64,000 bases of DNA from Diadema setosum (lineage: Eukaryota > Echinodermata > Echinoidea > Diadematoida > Diadematidae): contig CM067067.1 of the NCBI GenBank assembly GCA_033980235.1, positions 3,401,001 to 3,465,000 of the forward strand, given 5' to 3'. Positions within the stretch are counted from its first letter, which is position 1. Each line of letters starts with the position of its first letter. The notes beneath the pieces were generated by a model that saw nothing but the letters and a program-made list of their open reading frames with translations, did not search any database and was not told the origin of the DNA. Below, one piece after another: positions 34,990 through 45,674 of this stretch. The position numbers and the translations under genes were made by a program.

Positions 34990-37030
34990 TTTTCTCATGA
35001 TATGGCTTGTATTCCGTCAGGACATACCCGTTATATGTGCCATGACGTCACAATGAATCATACTGGCATTTTGTTGTTTCTTTTCTTACATTGAATCACT
35101 TCATTCCTCAGAGGTTTTGATGTATGAATACAAGGCCCTCCAACAAAGTTTTGTGAGTTCAGTTGCACAGGAGAGGGATATTATATAGAAATGTATGTAC
35201 AATTTTGTAGACATCATATATGCACCCAATTGATTTGTAAAGATTAAAAGATGCAGTGCTGCTACTTATTTCAAAATTTCTTTTTGATTTCAAATATAAA
35301 ACACACATGCAAAACCCTATCATTTATTGTCACATCCCAAGTTAAGACTGATTGTCCCTCAAATTATGTAGGAATATGACATTGTCACCTATTTCGTAAA
35401 GACTTCTGAACTGTGCCGAGTGTTGTTTGCTCACTCGCAAAATGCATCAAGCCACAATGTACATGTAACATACCTCATCCAAACATAATCAACCTGTGAG
35501 TGAACATACACTGTACATTACTGTATCTTACGCAAAGAAACAAAGTAAAAACTACATTAGCAGGATGTGTTATTAAATTTACAATGCATGAATGTACGCT
35601 TTCTACATGGGAAAAAGTACACATCTTTAAAATTGCAATGTATCATACTCACCAAAGAGATAGTTCTCTTTGTTTGATGTAATTTCATTGGATAAATTAC
35701 AATCACAAATGATGTTGCACTTATTGATATGCAGAACCAAGTTAGGTGCGCCATGGTCGTAAATTAGTACTAAACAAATCAACCAAAGGATAGTGATACC
35801 TACAAACATCAAAAAGTTTAAAGTTAATGCTTTAACAACATATCTCCTTCTTACACATGGAATGATGAATGCCATTACAACTGTAGTACATCTGATCATG
35901 TCAGAGACATACCCAAATTTGTTTTTAGATCATGGACTGTAGCTACACATTGGAGTATTGATGCACAAAATATTTGAATACCAGTGTATGTATCAAGCTC
36001 CTTTAGCTGGCCTTGGAATTTGTATCAAAACTGCAGACACTAGGATAGTGTGCATAAGTTTTCAGTAAACCTTTCACATAATTTCACTCATCAATGAATT
36101 TCAGGTCGATCAGTACCTTACAATCACGTAAACTGATGTCAACTTGTAAAAGCCAGACTGTAATCTTAAATCAAATGGTAATTATCTGCAAGTACCAGAG
36201 TGTTAATCATCATTTCAAGCTTTACACACTCTCTCTCGTTCAGATTTCTTTCTTTTTTTTTTTTCGTTTTTGGCTTCTAAAAAATGCTTCTGATTCAAAA
36301 GAAAAAATGAATGACTTTAGTTAACCCCTTCCACCCGCAAGTCTCAGACAGCCATTACTGCCCACAAACGAGATTCTGTATGCCCGTTGACAGAGAATCC
36401 CCGTGTGAAGGCAGTCAAGTGGTATGCAGCCCCTTTCCATGGTGAAATGTATGTGCCATCAAACAAAGTAAAATATCCAGCGGACATTAGGTATGCACAG
36501 AGTATGCGCTGATGGGCTTGCAAATTCTTTTGTTATAACCTATAAGGGCATCCAAATGGGGTTTTAGCAAACTAGTGAGCTCAGCCTTGATGGCTGTGTA
36601 CAACTTCATACAAGTTTTAGAGCAAAACAAGTGCACCACTATGTTGGAAAAAGGTAAATTAGACAAAAATACTATGATACAGAAAAGAACAGATATATAA
36701 ATGAAAGAAGAAACTCTTATCATTTGATCAAAGTCACTTTTCTGGTCAGCATAATACAAATAAACATAAATTTAGGCCATGAATGCAGACACTCTTGTTA
36801 ACATTTTGGGAACCTGGTATACCTGTACCAGGTTCCCATAAGGAACAGGTTAATAAGCTGTGTAGACTCTCAGTGCATATGAAAGTCTCTTTGTAACTGA
36901 ATATCATGCATTTTAAATGCAAAGTTGTTACGGTGCATGAACATCTCAACAGCAGTTTCCAGTAACAGAAAACCTTCCAGAAAATTTGCCTTTTTTTTTT
37001 CGTGATCCGAAGTATGATATGCTCACACTA
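34990..37030. other. Spacer between the zinc-finger genes
   Basis: AT-rich sequence with no coding signal. It includes a short inverted repeat around 36809-36837 (GAACCTGGTATACCTGTACC then AGGTTC). It should contain the promoter and 5' exon of the downstream zinc-finger gene, but none could be pinpointed. Confidence 0.4.
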
Positions 37031-37703
37031 CAGACAAGTCCCATCATAACGAAGTTGTTGGGAATGGCAGTTTTCTCTCAGTACAGTTGAACCTCTCGTA
37101 TCCGGACAAGTCGGGACCAGGGCTCAACCGGATAAGGGATTTGGCCGGATACGGGAGACTCAATGCTTTATACATGTACATATACATACACATGTACTGA
37201 TGTAGCCCATTGTAGTCCCACATGTAGTAATGTGTATACTGCAACCTTTTCATTGTTACACTCAGTAACAGACCCCAAAATAGAGGTTCGTGTTTGCAAG
37301 AATGAAATCATTTTCTTTTATAAATTCTTGGAATGATTTACCTAAATAATTATTAAGAAATGTATCAAGTAGATCTTGAAAATAAACCGTATTCGGCAAA
37401 GTCGACTGTAGGTCGCCATTGTTAGATTGAGTTGGGAATCCCCCTTTCCTCCCGTAATTATTATAAAAAAATCACGGCGAGATTGTGTCCGTATAATAGA
37501 CAGATCCGGATAAAGGGAGGCCGGATAAGAGAGGTTCAACTGTATATCGAAATTTCATTATAGTCAAGCAAATAAAGTATGATAGAATGTACTGTATAGA
37601 TGATAATTTTGGGACTTGAATTTCACTTAGTTGTATCTGAAATTTTGTTATAGCTGTGTTCATTATGATAGGCAGGCACTGTGTTGCTTGAAGGCAGGCA
37701 CTG
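37031..37703. mobile_element. TATAACGAA-family MITE (copy b), split by another MITE
   Basis: The left part 37031-37081 (CAGACAAGTCCCATCATAAC...) and the right part 37545-37703 (ATCGAAATTTCATTATAG... to GGCAGGCACTG) align in order with the reverse complement of the copy at 37897-38082. The 37084-37542 element is inserted between them. A GCAGGCACTGT direct duplication blurs the right end. Confidence 0.75.
37084..37542. mobile_element. Tigger/pogo-like MITE with TA target site
   Basis: The inverted termini CAGTTGAACCTCTCGTATCC and GGATAAGAGAGGTTCAACTG are flanked by TA dinucleotides (37082-37083, 37543-37544). The interior repeats CCGGATAAG/CCGGATACG words near both ends. It is 459 bp and has no transposase frame. 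The TIR style and TA site fit the Tc1/mariner-pogo supergroup. Confidence 0.85.
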
Positions 37704-37896
37704 TATAACAGTGACATTTGTGACTTTGGCAAAATCTTGAATTGTACAACTTCATAAAGTTCAAAATTTACAAGTTCCCAGCTACAGAGTACTTTGAAAA
37801 GTAAAGTCACAAGGAGATCTTCCTACATTGTACTTCCTGATATATACACCACTGCTTCTTGGTGGCAAAAATGTGTACACATTAGGCACTGGCGTA

Positions 37897-38082
37897 CAGT
37901 GCACTCCTGCTATAACGAACACAGTTACAACAAAATTCTGGTTACAATGAAGTAAAAAATCAGGCCACAACATTATCCCCTCTATGTATCTTAATTGTTT
38001 ATTTATTCAGTTATAACGAAATTTTGATATAACGAACGAAAACTGTCAGTCCCAAGGACTTCTTTATAACAGGAATCCACTG
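37897..38082. mobile_element. TATAACGAA-family MITE (copy c)
   Basis: CAGTGCACTCCTGCTATAAC at the left and TTATAACAGGAATCCACTG at the right are inverted termini flanked by TA. The element is 186 bp. It begins about 60 bp downstream of the stop codon of the zinc-finger gene on the minus strand and contains minus-strand AATAAA words (complement of 37998-38007), so it may supply that gene's poly(A) signal. Confidence 0.88.
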
Positions 38083-38142
38083 TACCTGAATATTAAAAAT
38101 GTCTTTACACAAATTTGCTGGGGGGGGGGGGGGGGCTCAAAA

Positions 38143-40917
38143 TCATGAAGCAGATACAACTTCTTCATGATGATCCACCGCTGCAACAACAGCCACGACC
38201 ATTTCATCATCACCCTGTTCCTTAATCTGCCTTTGGATGTGGATCTCTTGTACATTCTGATCAAGTTCCTCCTGGCGAGGGTTCTGGATGACATGGAGAA
38301 TGTTGCCCTCTTCGTCGTGTCCAATGATGACTTCCATGCCGGGGTCCTCATGAATCACCACCTCTGCCACCTGATCCTGAGGGGCTATGCCATTCACAGC
38401 TTCTGTTACGGCAGAGTCACCCGTTTCTGCTCCCTCGGAGGCTTCGTTTATTGCTTGCTCGATGTCCTCAAGAATGTCTGTCAGGACCTTCTGTTCAGGG
38501 TCAATGGTGCCATGGACCAGCTCATGCTTTTTGAGAGCTTTGTAGTACTTGAAGGTTGCACCGCACTGCCCACATATGTGAGGCTCAATACCATGATGGA
38601 TGATGAGTTTGTGCTTTCGAAGACTCTTCATGCGTAGGAACTTGACGTCACAGAGGTCACACTTGAATCTCTTTTCCCGTGTGTGGGAAAGCATGTGATC
38701 TTTTAAGCCACCAGACTGCGAGAAACTCTTGCCACATTTGTCACACTCATAGGGTTTTTCACCAGTGTGAACTCTCATGTGAATTTCAAGCTGCTTAGCT
38801 CTATCAAACTGCTTGTCACATAAATTGCATGGGAAGCGTTTTACACCATTAACTTCACAAAAGTGCCTCATAAGCCTCTTCAGGTGGTGATAAACTTTGC
38901 CACAGTTGGCACACAAGTATGATGTCTTGCTAGCAGCTCCTTCAGCACCATGCACAGTCTGCTTGTGGGTTAGTAATGCCTTTGAACGAACAAACTGCCT
39001 TTCACATTCATCACACTGCAATGTCTTTCTTTCTGAATGGGTACCTTCATGATATTTGAGTGTACTGTTGTGAGCAAATTTCTTACCACAGTGTTTGCAT
39101 TTGTATTTCTTTTCTCCAGTGTGAACACGCTGATGTAGCCTGTAATTTGCAATCTTGGCAAAGGTTTTACCACACAACTCACATGCAAAAGGCCTCTCCC
39201 CTGTGTGCACACGCAAATGTTCTATCAAACGATCCTTGCGCTCGTACATCTTACCACAATCTCCGCATGAGAACATTTTCACTGGTGTATTGAGACACCT
39301 GTGGGTTGTCAAAAATCGCTGATACATAAATGTTTTTCCACATGTTTGACATACATAAGGTCTTACCCCTGTACAGGAGTTTCTCCCTGCATGGTTTTGC
39401 AAGCATCTTTGAGTTTTGAATTTCTTGTTGCAGTTGCCACAAGCATAAGGCTTTTCTGTTGAGTGAGTCTTCATGTGTTCTTTCAAATAACTTGCCAGTC
39501 TAAATCTCTTACCACATTTGCTGCAACTGAAAGAAGGATTTTCTGAGTGCTTGCAAATATGCTGAATGAGATCACTTTTCTCTACAATTTTTTTTCCACA
39601 ATGAAGAGAAGCATTGATTTCACCAGATCCAATATCTGCTTCCCTTTGATTACCATCGTGTTCCAGTTTTCTTAATGCTTGTCGCTCACTACCCTCATCC
39701 AAAGTTTCATCGGGTCCTAGAAAATCACTCTTTTCTGTATAACTTTCACTGTTACCCACTTGCTCTTTCTTCTCAGGATTCCTGGGCCGCCCTCTCTTTC
39801 TAAATCCTGCAGCTTCTGAATCCTCGCTGGCACAAATCTTCAATGCCTGGTGTCTGCGAAGGCTTTTGGCCATTGTGAACTGCTTCCCGCAATCTTCACA
39901 CACGAAAGTCTGCGACTCAAAATGAGTTGCCTTGTGCCCGTGGAGGTGGCTGAGCTGCTTAAAGCTCTTCTCACATATGTCACACTGGAACGGGCGCTCA
40001 TTAGTGTGGATGCGCACATGAACAGTCAGCTCAGAGACTCGCTTGAATTGCTTTTTACAGTAGTGACACTCATACACCTCAACATATACCCTTTCTTTCC
40101 CATCTCCACTACCATTTTCTTTGTCCCCATCAGCTGCAAGGACACGAATCTTCTTGTAGTTTCTGTTAACCATTTTTCGCTTCATCACTTTATCTCCAGT
40201 GTGGAAGAGCATATGCCGCTTGAGGCTCCTGGCCTGAGTGAACTTGTATCCACATATTGAACACTCATGCTTCTCTCCAGCATGTGTGTCAAGGTGAAAC
40301 TGCAGGGCACTCCTCTGGGTGAAGTTCTTTTCACATAGGGTACACTGATATGGACGCTCTCCAGTGTGCAATCGCTTGTGTACATTTAAGGTGTACTTGT
40401 CAACAAAACTTTTGCCACATATCTTACATACTTTTCTTGGCTTCTTATTAGGTGCCCACATTCTGTCATCTTCTGCAAGTTCTTTACTTTCTTCTTCCAA
40501 GTCACTCTCCCCTGATTTCGCTTTGCAGGAAGCAGACAGCAGGTGCCTTCTGAGGCTGCCTGCTCTTGTGAAGGCATGTCCACATGTATTGCACTCCAAG
40601 GATTGTTGTGATTTTCTTGGTGCTGCTTGTTTGCCCTTGACTACAGGTGAGCAACGCCATGCCGCAATATCAGTCTTGCTTTGTACTTTGCGGGCAGACT
40701 TAATCACTTTAACAGGCGACCTACTGACTACTTGGCAAGACTGGAGGGGACCTTGTGATTTGCAAGCTGGTGCTTTACCTGGAGTTACTGTAACCAGAGA
40801 TAATGGCTGGGGCTTCCTTGGAGAAGATGTGGAGACTTCTATGGAGTCATCAAGGAACCTCGCAGGGAGCCTACGATTAGTCCTCTGTGATCTCCGGGAA
40901 GGAGTTGGTGAGTCCAT
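38143..40917 (-). CDS. C2H2 zinc-finger protein, about 20 fingers (paralogue B)
   Basis: I chose the ATG at 40917 (protein starts MDSPTPSRRSQRTNRR, 924 aa). The longer frame reading upstream crosses a splice acceptor at 40959-40960. A basic, Ser/Pro-rich N-terminus of about 100 residues precedes finger 1 (CNTCGHAFTRAGSLRRHLL). Fingers 2-7 follow, then an acidic spacer with GRPRNPEKK (AT-hook-like GRP), fingers 8-20 and an acidic tail. Fingers match paralogue A one to one in order and in diagnostic sequences (TQRSAL/TQHSAL, QNHAGRNSC/QNHIGRNIC, KYYKALKKH/KYQKALKKH). Finger 8 has lost its first Cys and finger 16 its final His. It is likely a nuclear DNA-binding regulator. A run of about 16 C follows the stop in the mRNA. 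Confidence 0.95.
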   Translation of the reverse strand: MDSPTPSRRSQRTNRRLPARFLDDSIEVSTSSPRKPQPLSLVTVTPGKAPACKSQGPLQSCQVVSRSPVKVIKSARKVQSKTDIAAWRCSPVVKGKQAAPRKSQQSLECNTCGHAFTRAGSLRRHLLSASCKAKSGESDLEEESKELAEDDRMWAPNKKPRKVCKICGKSFVDKYTLNVHKRLHTGERPYQCTLCEKNFTQRSALQFHLDTHAGEKHECSICGYKFTQARSLKRHMLFHTGDKVMKRKMVNRNYKKIRVLAADGDKENGSGDGKERVYVEVYECHYCKKQFKRVSELTVHVRIHTNERPFQCDICEKSFKQLSHLHGHKATHFESQTFVCEDCGKQFTMAKSLRRHQALKICASEDSEAAGFRKRGRPRNPEKKEQVGNSESYTEKSDFLGPDETLDEGSERQALRKLEHDGNQREADIGSGEINASLHCGKKIVEKSDLIQHICKHSENPSFSCSKCGKRFRLASYLKEHMKTHSTEKPYACGNCNKKFKTQRCLQNHAGRNSCTGVRPYVCQTCGKTFMYQRFLTTHRCLNTPVKMFSCGDCGKMYERKDRLIEHLRVHTGERPFACELCGKTFAKIANYRLHQRVHTGEKKYKCKHCGKKFAHNSTLKYHEGTHSERKTLQCDECERQFVRSKALLTHKQTVHGAEGAASKTSYLCANCGKVYHHLKRLMRHFCEVNGVKRFPCNLCDKQFDRAKQLEIHMRVHTGEKPYECDKCGKSFSQSGGLKDHMLSHTREKRFKCDLCDVKFLRMKSLRKHKLIIHHGIEPHICGQCGATFKYYKALKKHELVHGTIDPEQKVLTDILEDIEQAINEASEGAETGDSAVTEAVNGIAPQDQVAEVVIHEDPGMEVIIGHDEEGNILHVIQNPRQEELDQNVQEIHIQRQIKEQGDDEMVVAVVAAVDHHEEVVSAS

Positions 40918-40980
40918 GGCTGGTGAACATGGATGCAGAACTTGGCAGGCTGCAGTGACTGCAAGAGTAAAAAATAAAAA
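40918..40980 (-). promoter_or_regulatory. Splice acceptor and 5' leader of zinc-finger paralogue B
   Basis: On the minus strand TTTTTACTCTTGCAG precedes an exon start at 40958, 41 nt before the chosen ATG. So the coding exon is not the first exon. The 5' exon was not located in the plus-coordinate region beyond. Confidence 0.65.
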
Positions 40981-42335
40981 AAAAATGCACTGTACCCAAA
41001 TGTCACTGCAAAAGACACTGATATTCAATACAAAAGACAAATGTTGTTCATGTAACTGTTATTTCTTTCTTCTCTAATTGCATAGTGTATTTTACAACTT
41101 GGTAATGTTCATGATAAGTGGGTGCTCTGAGACAAATCAATGATGGATATATGTTAGAAACAGTGATCATGAATATCAACACATGGAAAATTGTGGCTCC
41201 TTGATCGGACAAATTATATATCATTACATCTGTCAGATGCATCAATACTGCCAGGGAGACAAAAATGTCAGATACATAGTATACTTACAGTTGTATGCTG
41301 AACACTGGGGTACTAAAAAGTTTACTACTTTCTCAAAACTACCAATGTCTTTACAATGTACATGTATCACAGGGCAGCCGAAATCAGAAGAGATGATTTT
41401 GTTACCTGAACAGAATACAGTTTACCTGAAAGGGAATGTTGAACTTTGCACTAAATGGTGACTCCTCTTTGCTCGTGGCGGGAAGCACACAAAATACTCC
41501 TCTAGGCTCAACATTATACAAGCTGACAAATTACCTTTGCCAACTTTAACTTCTATAATGTACACATAAGACCTGAATATTACTTAAATTGTTTCCCACT
41601 GGCATGACTTGGAAATTTAGCAGGAACTCTTCAGCTTACTGTCTATAAAATGTGATCACACTTGATATTCAGACCAGAACTGTACTGCAAAAATGCCTGA
41701 AACTTTGGTCAATATAAAATTTAAATAAAATGCACTGATACATAAGTTGCATGTAGGATGTACCAGTTTGAACAGCAGTAAATCATAACTATGACAATAG
41801 AATTGAAAATACTAGCATGCATAGTCTATTTGAATGTTTATATACAAGTGGTATCATCATGTCTCTTAGCATATGCAGCATATTTACCATGTGAACGAGA
41901 AAACTGCTAATGTGATTTACAGCCTCAAGTAAGTATTCTCTGGCTTTAATGTGATTCAAGCTGGAGCAGTTTATTCCACATGGAAATACTGTAGAAGAAG
42001 GCACATGTACAGTTGTGTATGACTGACCAGTAAAACTGACATCTACATCTTACATATTGTACATTTTCTAACTTGAACTATGGACAAAGACTAGTGGAAG
42101 CAGCACACTGTACAAATATCAATCATTTTGGTGAAATGGAGCAGCAGATTTTATAATGCTATGAAACAGAACACTGCCTGATAATACAATGCAAATTATG
42201 AATCTATTTGATTGTACTGCTAAAAAGTTAGTCACACTACAAACATTCTGATTAAAATTGAAGGAACAAATGACTGGCTTGGGATTATTTGAAGTACAAT
42301 CACTTGAAAGAAAAGACTTCCTATACCGCCGCTAA
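40981..42335. other. Noncoding sequence upstream of paralogue B
   Basis: Probably the intron within the 5' UTR of the minus-strand zinc-finger gene. It is AT-rich with no coding signal seen. Confidence 0.4.
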
Positions 42336-42997
42336 TACCGGGTGTCCAAAAACAAGCGGAACGGTGGATTTTCAGTACCTTGCGCTCTATAAGTGATTTA
42401 TTTTTTGACATTATTAGAAAGAGCATCTTCTGCAGAAGACAATGATACCAAAATCATTAAATTTGGTTCATTATTTTTCAATTCTACGCCAATTTCTGTA
42501 AATGCAGTCATTCTGAAATTTTGCCGGATTTTTGCGAATTATGAGATAATAATTTGGGTGCGACACGGGTTCCACACGGTGAATTGTGTAAGCTCGTTGA
42601 TCCATGTCAACAAAAGCTACAGCTTTCACATTGGGTGAGCACACACACACACAGATACACAGACACACACACTGTTTTTTCCTGACCCGCGCCCAATGTG
42701 AAAGCTGTATCTTTTGTTGACATGGATCATCGAGCTTACACAATACGTTATTCATCGTATGGATCGCGTGTCGCGCTCAAATTATTATCTCTTAAGTCAC
42801 AAAAATCTGGCGAAATTTGAAAATGACTGCATTTACAGAAATTGGTGTAGAATAAAAAGTACTGAACCAAATTTAATGATTTTGGTATCATTGTCTTCTG
42901 CAGAAGATGCTCTTTCTAATGATGTCAAAAAATATATCACTTTTAGAACGCAAGGTACTGGAAATCCATCGTTCCGCTTTTTTGGGGACACCTGGTA
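42336..42997. mobile_element. Long foldback (inverted-repeat) transposon
   Basis: The termini ATACCGGGTGTCC and GGACACCTGGTAT open two arms of roughly 300 bp. The arms mirror each other through GGAACG/CGTTCC, AGAGCATCTTCTGCAGAAGA, CTGTAAATGCAGTCATT and GATCCATGTCAACAAAAG. The centre is a CA-rich stretch (42638-42672). No transposase frame remains. The GGGTGTCC termini fit a mariner-like origin. Confidence 0.88.
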
Positions 42998-43747
42998 TAG
43001 CCCCCCCCCCCCCCCCCCCCCCATATTGGAATACAGCAGAAGTATAATTTTCATGATGTGGAAACTTTTGCACACTTCGTGCAACCAGAAACCAACAGGA
43101 AAATAAAAACATAAATATTTTTGCAGGTCATATCTAATGTGATAATCATGTCTTATTCAATGAATGACTTGATTGGAATTACCAGTAAAACATTCACGAT
43201 TCACCAATTCCCATTGCGAAAGCACGTGAAAATAGCGGGCGCACATGCACTGGCTGCAAACAGGATCGCAATTCTGGCGGTGTTGTTGATGTCTTTCTTG
43301 TGTTTTCTCATTTGTTTCGACGGTTACATCCACTTTCTGAACAAAAATCGGCTCACGAAAATTATATTTTACGAGAGGATATGTTTTCAAAATCCATAAA
43401 CATCTGGAAAATGACAAAAAATCCAATTTCTTGGACCATTGTTTCTTAACTGTTATGTTAAGAAGTACCGAAAACATTTTTTGGATGCGATATGTTGTCA
43501 TTTAGGTGAGAAAATTTCACTTTTGTCAGAGATTGTGCCCATTTTATCGGTTGTTTTTTGTTGATTGGTAGTGTGTTAGTATATGTGTAGTGTGCATGTA
43601 ACAGTGCAATGCTGTGTTTAGCGGTATATTACCGAGTATGTTGTACCTGCCGCGAACGGCTGCACGGCCGCATACTGCCGCAGTTACTCTACAGCTATGA
43701 ATTTCAGTGTAAAACCCTGTATCTTGGTCTCTGGCCACTTAACCCCG

Positions 43748-43785
43748 GGATGCTCCTTGTACACAGTTATACTGTGGGAGCATCC
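43748..43785. repeat. Short hairpin GGATGCTCC / GGAGCATCC
   Basis: Nine-bp inverted arms at 43748-43756 and 43777-43785 enclose about 20 nt. It lies just before a larger palindrome and may be part of the same element. Confidence 0.6.
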
Positions 43786-43800
43786 TGAGTCAATAGTATA

Positions 43801-43946
43801 CAAATAATACACAGGTGAGAGTGCGTTAGTTGAGATGTAGCACACTCGAGGGTATTTACAATTGTGAAACATGCACTACATTGTAAATACCCGAGAGTGA
43901 GCTGCATCTCCACTTACGTCATGAACTCAAACCTGTGTATTATTTG
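43801..43946. repeat. Palindromic element, 146 bp
   Basis: The outer arms are CAAATAATACACAGGT and ACCTGTGTATTATTTG. The inner arms are GAGATGTAGC/GCTGCATCTC and GGGTATTTACAAT/ATTGTAAATACCC. Centres nearly coincide, so it would fold as one long hairpin. Confidence 0.85.
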
Positions 43947-43947
43947 A

Positions 43948-44396
43948 TTTATAAAATGGGTCGAAAACTAACAGCATTTTTCATGTACCTTTGTGGGTCA
44001 ATACCAGTCAGCTACATGTAGCACTCGCTCAAAAGTCAAGATGTCCGAAGATGTTCGTCCCAAACATTTATGCACGGCACGTCGCACTCGGAAATCCCGC
44101 ACATATAAGTACTGTACGTATAAGAGTATACGTACGCGGTATACGGCACATGTTATGCACAAGAAAGACCGGCTGGCAGCCCGAACTAGACGTTGTTTAC
44201 AGGATTGACAGCGCGTATAGTAGCGGGCGACACACTTGTAACAACTGATTGAGTGTGCACTGCTAGTGTAAACATTGTGACGTCAGTGACTTTAAGCTTT
44301 TTTGCACGGCCGTGCATGTTAGTAAGAAAATAATGCACGCACACGTGACTATTTCAGCGCTTCCAATTGGCTACATTCTTGAACCCATTTTATAAA
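43948..44396. mobile_element. Putative MITE with TTTATAAAATGGGT ends
   Basis: The 14-bp inverted termini are TTTATAAAATGGGT (43948-43961) and ACCCATTTTATAAA (44383-44396). The interior is CpG-rich with many ACGTAC/CGCGTA words and a small basic ORF (44041-44208). No target duplication is clear. Confidence 0.5.
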
Positions 44397-44399
44397 GTG

Positions 44400-45664
44400 C
44401 TATATCGGTAAGCTTGAAAAACATACACAGTCTGTCACAGATTTTCGCGGCTCCGTAAGTTACGAATATCACTAGAAAAAAGCTTATTTTATACCATACA
44501 TAAGTTTCTTATCTAATTCCTACCATTCGTTCACTTGTTCTTGTTCACACTGGTCCAATGATCTTGAAAAAAAGTTTTTTTTTTTACAGGTCCATCTCCT
44601 AGCTCCCTGTCCCATCCACCATTTTCGAAATCAGTACGCAGCACACTGCACACGTGCGTATAGATATGCATAAGTGACATCACCCCACAGAAGTTGAGTA
44701 AAGTGCATTGACATCAAACAGTCTAGCCGCGCGTTGAATGGCAAATGAATGAAACCCTTATACACGTAGTACATTGTACTACGGTCTCGTTTATCGCAAG
44801 ACAAATAATCCATATACAATTCAACATGGATATTGCAACAGCTATGCAGGATCAGGAGGTGGAGAAGGAGTTTGAAATGAAATTCAAAAGAGAACAAGAG
44901 CAGGTCATGGTGAACACAATTAAAAATCGTGTGTGTGTGTTCCCCTCCCTATTTAAAATTTTTTCTATTTTTTTTTTCCAGTGTTTGAATCATTAACTTC
45001 CATCCATTTATTCATTTTCATTTTCATTATTCCTTGATGACAATAAGTTGTTTCTTTCTTTTTTTAATCATTTTCTTCCCCTTTTTCGTTGTGCCCGGCT
45101 TTGCATCCTACGTGTCTCTCAAAATATTGAGTCGCTCCTCCTTGTAAGGACCTACTCGTGAATATTCATGAGCTGGCGGAGTCGCAATGCTTTTAGCCTT
45201 CTGACAAGGTCCGCACGGCTGGGATCGCTTCTTTTTTACTCACCCAGAAAGCGACGCAATATACAGCGAGAGGGTTTGCCAACAGTAAGAAGGCCTTGCC
45301 ATAAAGCTACACTGAATTGACGGCCAGCGCATGCGCACAAATTTCAAATCCATTGACTGTGTAAGATGTCGTTCTCCCAAGTTTCTCTCAACCGAGTTGC
45401 ATTAACTCGTCAATTCGAACAGAAAGGGACTATTAGCAGAACCAAAAGTTGAATGCAGTCTATCATCAACATTACAACTTCACCTGTAAGTCTTCATATT
45501 ACAGAATTTTTTCGATTTCATATTGAATTTTAGCTGCTATACTGCATCTGTCATGATCCTGTCTGCTACAATGCGCAGCCCCAACACTGCGCGTTGGGGC
45601 TGGTTGCAGCTGTTACTGGCCACCAAAATACTGAGCTATATCAGGTGGTACATCAATAGTCATA
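44400..45664. other. CpG-richer noncoding stretch
   Basis: No gene signal. Compared with its surroundings it has more CpG words (for example near 45170-45330, GGCGGAGTCGC, AGCGACGC). It could hold promoter sequence for the minus-strand zinc-finger gene or be old repeat sequence. I cannot decide. Confidence 0.3.
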
Positions 45665-45674
45665 TATAGATAGG

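Noticed and set aside
40918..41040. N-terminal extension of zinc-finger paralogue B (signal-peptide-like MSFVLNISVF...)
   Set aside because: A strong splice acceptor at 40959-40960 interrupts it, so it is intron read-through. The ATG at 40917 is preferred.
43121..43399. 92-aa ORF beside the foldback element
   Set aside because: No domain. It overlaps antisense ORFs of similar length and is probably chance.
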